From the NCBI GenBank assembly GCA_029059925.1, contig JAIDVA010000051.1, positions 1 to 5,667 on the forward strand: DNA of 5,667 nucleotides. The letters are read 5' to 3'. Source of the DNA: Eubacterium sp. Its GTDB lineage: Bacteria; Bacillota; Clostridia; Oscillospirales; Acutalibacteraceae. The notes beneath the pieces were generated by a model. The model had not been told where the DNA came from. It saw nothing but the letters and a program-made list of their open reading frames with translations, and made no database searches. Shown here piece by piece: positions 1-5,446 of this stretch. Position 1 is the stretch's first letter. Each line of letters starts with the position of its first letter. The translations under genes were made by a program, and so were the position numbers.

Positions 1-74
1 GTCATAACTACATCCCTTGTTGGGAGAGCATAATTACGGATTTCAACAACTGGTTCTTCATAAAACTTCTTCAT
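1..74 (-). CDS. Small leaderless protein, N-terminus only (cut by window edge)
   Basis: The visible 24 complete codons read MKKFYEEPVVEIRNYALPTR and then DVVM, with no stop before the window edge, so the full length is unknown. The ATG at 74-72 is chosen because an AAGGGAG-type ribosome site (85-91) sits 10 bases upstream. An in-frame ATG at 83-81 lies only one base from that site and is too close. The gene starts 18 bases after the stop of the giant secreted protein and shares its strand, so the two are almost certainly co-transcribed. There is no signal peptide: two Lys are followed by charged and polar residues, with no hydrophobic run. From memory, the pattern MKKxYxxPxVE followed by a short stretch and D-V-(V/I) recurs at the start of small uncharacterised proteins in Clostridia; I could not check this. 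No function is assigned. It could be a peptide precursor, a small partner of the upstream protein, or simply a small cytoplasmic protein. Confidence 0.75.
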   Translation of the reverse strand, partial: MKKFYEEPVVEIRNYALPTRDVVM

Positions 75-84
75 AATTACCATT

Positions 85-91
85 CTCCCTT
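85..91 (-). promoter_or_regulatory. Ribosome binding site of the small downstream gene
   Basis: On the minus strand the bases right after the TAA stop of the large gene read GAAGGGAGAATG. The AAGGGAG core is 10 bases from the ATG at 74 and only 1 base from the ATG at 83. This decides the start at 74. The site lies wholly in the intergenic gap, so the small gene has its own initiation signal rather than depending on overlap coupling. Confidence 0.7.
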
Positions 92-92
92 C

Positions 93-437
93 TTAGAATC
101 TAACCTCTCCAGATACTGGAAGAGTATAAATTGTATTCAGTGAACCATCAGGCATTTCAACAATTGCATATGCAGCATACTTAATATCCATATCACCTGA
201 TGCCTTAATATTAATTACGAACTGATTGTCACCGATAAGTCTGGATGCCTTCATACGGTTAACGCCATCCTTGCCAACATTTTCAAGTTTAAGATTTGCA
301 GCCTCATTCTTTGATACAAGGAAGCCGGTCTCAACAAGCTTGTAGTTTTCAGGAATAGCAACTGAACCGATTAATGAGAACTTCTCAGGTGAACCATTAG
401 CACCTGTAATCTCGAATACGTCTTTAACTGCATTTAC
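93..437 (-). other. C-terminal beta module of the giant protein (residues ~1600-1713)
   Basis: The last ~110 residues hold alternating strands: FEITGA, an IPENYKLVETGFLVSK segment, FVINIKASG, and YAAYAIVEMPDGSLNTIYTL. They end in SGEVRF with no further tail. From memory, similar endings (a P-x-x-Y/C-x-L-V-E-x-G segment, then AYxxxxxxDGxxxTxY) close many large secreted proteins of gut Clostridia. I cannot name a family for it. It replaces any visible wall-anchor motif and may be the attachment or secretion domain. Confidence 0.5.
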
Positions 438-3400
438 TGCCGGAGCAAGATCAGGAACAGTAATTGTACCATAATAATCATCATAAATACCAAGAATTTT
501 ATTACCCTGTGCATCTACAAGGAAATCCTGCCAATCCGGATTAGCCTCACCTGTATTGGTGGTTGACTCTCTGATAATATTTTCATAATCATCATATGTG
601 AGAGCAGTAATTCCATAATACATACCATCAATATCAGAAGGTGCAAACTCATATGATTCACAAGCATAGAATGAGTAGTCTGTACCATATGCTACGATTC
701 TGTGCTCACCATCCCATGTATCGTCATAATCTCTCATAGAAATTACCCAACAATAAGCATCAGGATTGGAAAGCTTAATAAGTTCATTATATTCAGCAAC
801 ATACTGAGTATACTCTTCGCCCTGCCATGCATCAAAATTCTCAAAGTAATCTATTGTGAAGGTATCAGCTGTCTGTGCTGTGTAATTAGCAACGATAGTT
901 GTGTCAGCATTTACGGTAATTGTTTCACCGAGCTGAGCGCCGTTTGCAAAACCTGCAAAGTTATAGAAAGCATATGCAGGAAGCTCTTCACTTGTAGGCA
1001 TAGTAACTGTGCCGTCTGTTGTGTATTTGATAAGGAAAACTCTCTGAGTGCCAAGGTCAGCTACGAATTTAACAGCAAAGCCTTCTCCATCTGATTTAGC
1101 GTTAGCTGTTGTGAGTTCTGTATCGCCTTTAACAACAAAGCCGATTGATGTAGCAGTGAGCATATACTTAGCTGCTGTAAAGCCTGCATCGCCTCTTGAA
1201 GGAGCATTGTATCTGTATGACCAAGCAACATTTGCAAGCTCTGGGAAGCTTGTATCAATGTCAATTCCCTTATGGAGGTTGCCCTCGCTGTCTGCAACTA
1301 CAACCTCACCATATTCAGCAGTGCCGATTACAGTACCATTAACCTTAATTTCATAAACTCTTCTGCCGTTGTTCATTGCTTCTCTGATAGCAGCATCAAG
1401 CTCTGTCTGATTATCAAAAGTAAGAACAGGAACTGTAACATCATCAATAGCTACAGTAGTTGTATAAGCAAATGATGCGTTATAAGCATCTTCATCCAAA
1501 GAAGCCTTTGCAAAAGCCTTTGCTGCATCTTCAGTGAGCTGTGCAGGTACAAGACCATCAATAATAGCTGTTAATTTAGCTGTTTCAGCATCAATATCAC
1601 TCTGAGCTGTTGCTAAAACATTACCCTTGTCATCTGCTGACATAAAGAAGTAAGCCATAGCCTCAACCTCAGCCTTAATTGCATTAAGAGCAGATAATGA
1701 GTAAACAGCTGTAGGAGTATTGATCTTAGTCTTAAGAGCCTCTTTTGCTGCATCAAAGTTAGTGAAATCAGCAAGGTTAAGTGATTCATCATACTGTGCT
1801 GTATAGGTCTGCTTAGCAGTTACCTTAGTGTTGAGCAAAGTATCCATATCTACATCAGGAGCCCAACCCTTGAATGTATATCTCCTTGTTGAATCAGCTG
1901 AAAGGTAAGAATCAGCTGTTTCGCAAGCATTCTGAACAGCAGCTGTGTAAGCTGTTTTTTCGCCAAACTCTTCTAAGTTACGGTCATCATCAAGATAATA
2001 GTTATACAATACATTAACAACTGTTGTCTTGTCTGTACCATCAGCATTCTTAGCTACGAATGTAAGTGGAATTTCAAGAGCATTATAAGCATTCCAAAGC
2101 GCAGTATATCTCTGCTGACAAAGACCAACTACACCTGCCATAGCCATATTAGGATCAATTGCCTTGTTAGCCTCTGACAATGCAGAAATGAACTTATCCC
2201 ATGAATCCTGTGTGAAGTTTACTGAGTAAGGAAGAAGAGCGTTACACTCGTTGATAAGATCAACAAGATATGATACGTCGATTACTGTTACTGCTGACTG
2301 GATAAGCTTACCTGCGTAATCGCCGTCAGGAATTGATGTCATATACTGATAGCCACCCCAAGCAGCCTGTGGCTGTGTGTGGAAGAAAGTTGTTGCACCA
2401 AAGTAACCATCAAGCATATAGTTCTTTGTGCTTGGCTTTGTATCAGCTGAAAGCGGCTTCTTTTCAGTAGCACCAAGGCTGATTGAAATATCACCTGTAA
2501 GTGTGATTGATGCATCACCTTTATTAGCAGGCTGAAGCTCAATTCTACCTGTAAGAGCACTATCGTCACCACCCTGACCCTCAGTTGTTGCGAGAGCAGT
2601 TGTAATCAGCGGTGAATTGAAATCAGTGATTTCTGTTCCGTCCGGAGCAGTACCAACTCTTGTTTTTCTGTTGTTGTACTGATTTGATACTACAAAATTA
2701 GAAAGAGCAAAGTTTACTGTCTCACCATTTGATACAATATCCTTAGAAAGACAGCCTGCAACTGATTCTCTTTGTGCATCTGTAAGTGATGGGTTTGTAT
2801 ATGGAGGGAACATGTAGTTCTTAGAAACTAATTCCTGTGATTTTACATTAGGGTCAGCATTGATAGTGATACTATCAAGTGCGTTAAGATACTTATCAAT
2901 ATTGTTATCAATATTAATTCTGTACTCAACACTTGCATTACCATAATTAATTACAGCAGCATCGTGAGTTGTTCTCAGAACATATGTTAATTCAGGATAA
3001 GTAAAATCTGTATTATATTTGTAAGATGAATTCTTATTGTAGTTAAGAGAAATGGTATCCATAGATGTTATCTTAAGAATATGACCATTCTCTGTATCAA
3101 GAAGCGGTGCAGCAAGATTTTTATAGGTAACTGCAACCTTCTCAGCAATAGCTGTGTAATTACTGCGCTGATCAGCATAGTCAGTATTTACTACAAACTT
3201 GCCTGATTTGTCAGCTACAATCTCAAACTGAACTGAAAGGTTATCAAGTGAGTCCTTATATTCAGCAGCGGCATTTAAAGCTGATTTGAACTCAGCATAG
3301 CCTGAATAATTTTCCTTGCCAGCGGCTGCTTCTTCAAGTGCCATTGCAGTATTGATTGAATACTTGCCCTGAGATGTAGTAACAACAGCATCCGGACTGA

Positions 3401-5234
3401 ATCTTAATGCCTTGATTGCTGATACAATCTGAACTGCATAAGCATCAACTGTGTTCTGATTATGGTCTTCATCATTTAATGCAGAAGCTGCATCCTTGTA
3501 AGAATCAGAAGTGCCTGCCTCATTCGGCCAAACTGTTGACTTAGCCTCTTCAATCAGTTCAACAAGAGCTGCTGTTGAATCAGCTGTAAACATATTTGTC
3601 CATGACTCATAAGTGTCAATAACAAGCTCAAGAATCTCAGTATCAACTTTAACTTCATTTGTTGCAAGCTTATAATCGGAAAGCTGCTTTGCAACTGTTT
3701 CAGCAAGACCCGGAGATGTGTAGTCATAATCAACAACATCATTCATAATCTTCTGAGCCTGTGCCCAAAGAGCAATAAAGCCATTCCAAGAATCCTCTGT
3801 GTAACCATTATTAACGCCCTTGTTATATGCAGACATAAGCTTGTTCATTACGCCACGAAGAGCCTCATACTTATCATTGTCTGTTTTTGGCTCATTATAT
3901 TCTACATCATGGTCAACAACATCTGCAGCTTCATCCATCTTATCTACAAGAGACTGCATATTAGTGATACAAGCTGCATAGCCGTCCTTTGTGCCATTTG
4001 CAAAATCAGTGTTAGGATTATAGCTTGTAGCTGCCTTCATTGCATTAAAATACTCTGTAAGACCACCCTCGCTGTAATCAGCAAGCTCTTTACCCTTTAC
4101 CCAATTGTAGTAAACAGCAATTTTATCAGCAAGTGTTTTGTAGTTGATAACACGGATTGTTGCGTCACCTGTAGTAACAGTATTATCATCTGACGCATCC
4201 TGACCTGTGCAGAAATACCAGTTGAGACCGCTATATTCCTGAGAATAATCAGCAGTAGGTGCTTTTACAAGCTGAAGAACGTTTGCGGAATAGTTATTAT
4301 AACCTTTGGTATAAACATAGATAGTCGTATTAGTTTGAATCTTGCTTAAAAGCATAGCTGTACGATGTTCGGCAGAATTACCGCCGAGAGCGTGGAAGCC
4401 TGTTGCTTTGTTATATGATGGTGAATTTGTATTTCTCTCCCACTGCCAATTCCAATCCTGTGTGGTACCATATACCTTAGAGTCATCAGCACTTTTTCGA
4501 AGATAATCCGGATTGCTACCGTTATTGTAGATTGTATTATCGGTATATGAGCCGTTGTGCCAATATCCGGTCAGCTGGAAGGAATCGTGGTCTGCAGAGC
4601 CATCAGTTGTTGCAGTAGGATATGAAGAATAAACATATCTCTTTTTGCCTTCTGTAAGATAACCACTCATCATAACCGGCATCTTAACATCTGTCTGTCC
4701 GTCATAAAGAAGAACAGGATTTGCAGAATATACAACATTACATCTAACTGATTTAACTTCATTAACGCCAAGCTCAGTAGCCTGAGGATAATAAAGTATG
4801 TTGCTGTAGCCCTCGCCGGCATACGGTGCCATCTCATCTTCCGTAGAATCAGCAAATGTAGGAACTGCATTACCTGTCATTTTGCCGGTGTAAACAGTCA
4901 TAGCGTCCATAGCGGCTCTGAGCTGTGAAGCAGCATTCTCGGCAACTGACTTGTCAGCAGTACCGTAAACATAAGCATCAAAAGCTTTCTGAGCATCAAC
5001 ATACTTTGCATATGCTGTTGTAGCATCAGCATAAATAACATCTTCATGGAGTTTTGCTTCGAACTCGTCCATTGCATCATACAAATCTTTTGCATAGCTA
5101 TCAAGAGCTGATACGTTAAGGTCAGATGAAGACACATCAGCAAATGCTGAAATTGCCATCAACGGAACAGATGTAACAACCATCAATGCAGCAAGAACAA
5201 CAGACAAAATTCTTTTTGAAAGTTTTGTTTTCAT
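93..5234 (-). CDS. Giant secreted multidomain protein with FIVAR-like and InlB-type modules
   Basis: This is a 1713-residue exported protein; I do not recognise it as a named gene. Residues 1-32 are a signal peptide cut after AFA. Residues 40-115 are helical and Ala-rich. Residues ~120-356 are beta-rich and full of Tyr/Asn/Trp. Residues ~358-712 hold several FIVAR-like helical modules (YTEDSW at 478-483, YESW ending at 545). Residues ~716-980 form a second beta-rich region, and ~982-1054 another FIVAR-like module (FTQDSW 1007-1012). Residues ~1057-1150 and ~1388-1454 resemble InlB/Flg_new beta modules (YTFKGW 1119-1124; ANYTAQ 1449-1454). Residues ~1155-1235 are helical and ~1600-1713 form a C-terminal beta module. 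Such modules are typical of surface adhesins and glycan-binding proteins, so an extracellular binding or structural role is inferred. No catalytic motif, LPXTG, SLH or dockerin is seen. The ATG is fixed by AGGAGG 12 bases upstream and by the signal peptide directly behind it. A small gene follows in the same operon. Confidence 0.95.
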   Translation of the reverse strand: MKTKLSKRILSVVLAALMVVTSVPLMAISAFADVSSSDLNVSALDSYAKDLYDAMDEFEAKLHEDVIYADATTAYAKYVDAQKAFDAYVYGTADKSVAENAASQLRAAMDAMTVYTGKMTGNAVPTFADSTEDEMAPYAGEGYSNILYYPQATELGVNEVKSVRCNVVYSANPVLLYDGQTDVKMPVMMSGYLTEGKKRYVYSSYPTATTDGSADHDSFQLTGYWHNGSYTDNTIYNNGSNPDYLRKSADDSKVYGTTQDWNWQWERNTNSPSYNKATGFHALGGNSAEHRTAMLLSKIQTNTTIYVYTKGYNNYSANVLQLVKAPTADYSQEYSGLNWYFCTGQDASDDNTVTTGDATIRVINYKTLADKIAVYYNWVKGKELADYSEGGLTEYFNAMKAATSYNPNTDFANGTKDGYAACITNMQSLVDKMDEAADVVDHDVEYNEPKTDNDKYEALRGVMNKLMSAYNKGVNNGYTEDSWNGFIALWAQAQKIMNDVVDYDYTSPGLAETVAKQLSDYKLATNEVKVDTEILELVIDTYESWTNMFTADSTAALVELIEEAKSTVWPNEAGTSDSYKDAASALNDEDHNQNTVDAYAVQIVSAIKALRFSPDAVVTTSQGKYSINTAMALEEAAAGKENYSGYAEFKSALNAAAEYKDSLDNLSVQFEIVADKSGKFVVNTDYADQRSNYTAIAEKVAVTYKNLAAPLLDTENGHILKITSMDTISLNYNKNSSYKYNTDFTYPELTYVLRTTHDAAVINYGNASVEYRINIDNNIDKYLNALDSITINADPNVKSQELVSKNYMFPPYTNPSLTDAQRESVAGCLSKDIVSNGETVNFALSNFVVSNQYNNRKTRVGTAPDGTEITDFNSPLITTALATTEGQGGDDSALTGRIELQPANKGDASITLTGDISISLGATEKKPLSADTKPSTKNYMLDGYFGATTFFHTQPQAAWGGYQYMTSIPDGDYAGKLIQSAVTVIDVSYLVDLINECNALLPYSVNFTQDSWDKFISALSEANKAIDPNMAMAGVVGLCQQRYTALWNAYNALEIPLTFVAKNADGTDKTTVVNVLYNYYLDDDRNLEEFGEKTAYTAAVQNACETADSYLSADSTRRYTFKGWAPDVDMDTLLNTKVTAKQTYTAQYDESLNLADFTNFDAAKEALKTKINTPTAVYSLSALNAIKAEVEAMAYFFMSADDKGNVLATAQSDIDAETAKLTAIIDGLVPAQLTEDAAKAFAKASLDEDAYNASFAYTTTVAIDDVTVPVLTFDNQTELDAAIREAMNNGRRVYEIKVNGTVIGTAEYGEVVVADSEGNLHKGIDIDTSFPELANVAWSYRYNAPSRGDAGFTAAKYMLTATSIGFVVKGDTELTTANAKSDGEGFAVKFVADLGTQRVFLIKYTTDGTVTMPTSEELPAYAFYNFAGFANGAQLGETITVNADTTIVANYTAQTADTFTIDYFENFDAWQGEEYTQYVAEYNELIKLSNPDAYCWVISMRDYDDTWDGEHRIVAYGTDYSFYACESYEFAPSDIDGMYYGITALTYDDYENIIRESTTNTGEANPDWQDFLVDAQGNKILGIYDDYYGTITVPDLAPAVNAVKDVFEITGANGSPEKFSLIGSVAIPENYKLVETGFLVSKNEAANLKLENVGKDGVNRMKASRLIGDNQFVINIKASGDMDIKYAAYAIVEMPDGSLNTIYTLPVSGEVRF
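873..1073 (-). other. Second InlB/Flg_new-like beta module (residues ~1388-1454)
   Basis: The module runs from VKFVADLG through YNFAGFANG (1424-1432) to ITVNADTTIVANYTAQ (1439-1454). The closing strand matches the usual NADTTI-x-A-x-Y ending of this family. The typical G-W core is replaced by G-F. The stretch just before it (residues ~1295-1385) also looks beta-rich, with a GDTELTT strand end that suggests a further diverged module. Confidence 0.6.
1785..2066 (-). other. InlB/Flg_new-like beta module (residues ~1057-1150)
   Basis: The opening strand LTFVAKNADG, the central YTFKGW (1119-1124) and the closing V-T-A-K-Q-TYTAQY (1138-1148) follow the layout of Listeria-Bacteroides (InlB B-repeat / Flg_new) modules. 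Those have a G-W core and end in a TYTAxY strand. The copy is longer than usual, with a helical-looking insert (EKTAYTAAVQNACETADSYL) before the core. Such modules are small beta-grasp-like folds found in secreted surface proteins. Confidence 0.7.
2073..2291 (-). other. Second FIVAR-like module (residues ~982-1054)
   Basis: This module starts with VTVIDVSYLVDLI, carries FTQDSWDKFISAL at 1007-1019 and ends in a second helix (QQRYTALWNAYNALE). It closely parallels the segments at residues 358-372 and 478-490. It directly follows the second beta-rich region (~716-980), just as the first array follows the first beta region. Confidence 0.7.
3099..4163 (-). other. FIVAR-like helical module array (residues ~358-712)
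   Basis: Successive Ala/Leu-rich helices are separated by short polar loops. The recognisable FIVAR-type signature, an aromatic residue, T-x-D-S-W and then an amphipathic helix, occurs at residues 478-483. A divergent form, FTADSTAALVELIEEAK, begins at residue 549. About four modules of 75-90 residues fit in the stretch. FIVAR modules are known from large Gram-positive surface proteins and glycosidases, where they act as spacers or binding domains. The exact number and borders need a profile search. Confidence 0.65.
4167..4877 (-). other. First beta-rich, aromatic-rich region of the giant protein (residues ~120-356)
   Basis: This stretch lacks the Ala-rich helical periodicity of its neighbours. 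It is dense in Tyr, Asn, Ser, Gly and Trp, with alternating hydrophobic strands such as VRCNVVY and TTIYVYTK. A cluster of alternating tryptophans stands at W261, W263 and W265. I cannot assign a family. The composition suits an extracellular beta-sandwich or ligand-binding domain, which is inference only. The borders are approximate. Confidence 0.5.
5139..5234 (-). other. Sec signal peptide (residues 1-32) of the giant protein
   Basis: The N-region carries four basic residues (K2, K4, K7, R8). A hydrophobic core runs from about I9 to I28. The C-region S29-A30-F31-A32 fits the AxA rule of signal peptidase I, giving cleavage between A32 and D33. The residue after the cut begins a polar Ser/Asp-rich stretch. 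There is no lipobox cysteine, so a lipoprotein is excluded. Export to the outside of a Gram-positive cell is the expected fate. Confidence 0.93.
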
Positions 5235-5365
5235 TGAATTAAATTACCTCCTAATTTAGTTTGCCCCGTAATAGTTGAACAACTTTGACGGTGCACAACT
5301 TCTGACCAGGGATAAAACCCGAAAGCTGCGTATACCGAAAGTTCCCGTTCAAAATTGAAGGACAT
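5231..5365 (-). other. Possible 44-codon upstream ORF overlapping the main start (AUGA)
   Basis: An ATG at 5365 opens a frame of 44 codons beginning MSFNFERELSVYAAF and ending in LGGNLIQ. Its TGA shares four bases (ATGA) with the start of the giant gene. That overlap is the classic layout for translational coupling. Against it, there is no ribosome site before its ATG, the frame runs through the leader's predicted stems, and the AGGAGG of the main gene falls inside it. It may be open by chance because the leader is relatively GC-rich. A true peptide is not established. Confidence 0.18.
5247..5252 (-). promoter_or_regulatory. Ribosome binding site of the giant gene
   Basis: A perfect AGGAGG stands 12 bases before the ATG at 5234, a slightly long but workable spacing. 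It lies in an A/U-rich, probably unpaired stretch, starting 7 bases after the end of the long-range stem described for the leader. Confidence 0.93.
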
Positions 5366-5396
5366 TTTTGGGGCAAAATGGGTATAAAATGCCCAT
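5260..5396 (-). promoter_or_regulatory. Candidate structured 5' leader RNA
   Basis: The leader between the predicted start near 5411 and the ribosome site is richer in G and C than the DNA around it. A 5-bp hairpin AUGGG/CCCAU (5392-5396 with 5378-5382, 9-base loop) abuts an 8-bp perfect long-range stem UUUGCCCC/GGGGCAAA (5370-5377 with 5260-5267) that encloses 102 bases. Inside can form UUCA/UGAA, GGGA/UCCC (5343-5346 with 5309-5312) and AGUUG/CAACU (5296-5300 with 5273-5277). This outline resembles a cis-regulatory RNA. I could not match it to a known riboswitch: T-box, cobalamin, c-di-GMP and c-di-AMP hallmarks are missing. No intrinsic terminator is present, so any control would act on translation or RNA stability. 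The pairings come from inspection, not from an energy calculation. Confidence 0.45.
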
Positions 5397-5400
5397 AAAC

Positions 5401-5439
5401 CCTATTTATACGAATTAATAATATCATATATAAAATAGG
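5401..5439. repeat. Inverted repeat flanking the -10 element (possible operator)
   Basis: The arms are CCTATTTATA (5401-5410) and TATAAAATAGG (5429-5439). They are complementary over 10 bases with one extra A in the right arm. The centre falls at about 5420, inside the -10 hexamer. A dyad of this kind across a promoter core is what a dimeric repressor site would look like, though the AT richness lowers its significance. Confidence 0.4.
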
Positions 5440-5446
5440 TTGTCAA
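5418..5446 (-). promoter_or_regulatory. Strong sigma-A-type promoter with extended -10
   Basis: On the minus strand a perfect -35 TTGACA (5441-5446) is followed by exactly 17 bases and then TATTAT (5418-5423), which matches five of six consensus bases. A TG one base before the -10 (5425-5426) makes it an extended -10. Transcription should begin near 5411, giving a leader of about 177 nt before the giant gene. The promoter would also serve the small gene at the left edge. Confidence 0.88.

Noticed and set aside
72..83. Alternative ATG at 83 for the small downstream gene
   Set aside because: It is in frame, but only one base separates it from the AAGGGAG ribosome site. The ATG at 74 has a normal 10-base spacing and gives the natural MKKFYEEP start.
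75..92. Terminator between the giant gene and the small gene
   Set aside because: The 18-base gap holds only the ribosome site and cannot form a hairpin with a U-tract. The two genes are read as one transcript.
702..1094. Plus-strand open frame of 130 codons
   Set aside because: It lies fully antisense inside the giant gene, has no ribosome site, and its Ile/Cys/Ser-rich translation looks like the reverse complement of a Tyr/Asp/Ala-rich protein. Other antisense or shifted frames within 93-5234 (for example 1048-1356, 1272-1475, 3909-4193, 4898-5143) fail for the same reasons.
93..5234. An enzyme (glycosidase or peptidase) hidden in the giant protein
   Set aside because: No catalytic signature such as HExxH, GxSxG or a recognisable glycoside hydrolase core was seen. 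The modules found are accessory or adhesive types.
5254..5268. Resemblance of GGGGCAAACU to the GGGCAAACC core of c-di-GMP-I (GEMM) riboswitches
   Set aside because: The core would have to be followed by a tetraloop helix and a GCAAAGCC-like segment. Here the ribosome site and start codon follow at once, so the match is coincidental.
5349..5396. A 15-codon mini-ORF starting at the ATG at 5396 in the leader
   Set aside because: It is too short to judge and has only a poor AGGG four bases away. Its start lies in the predicted 5' hairpin.
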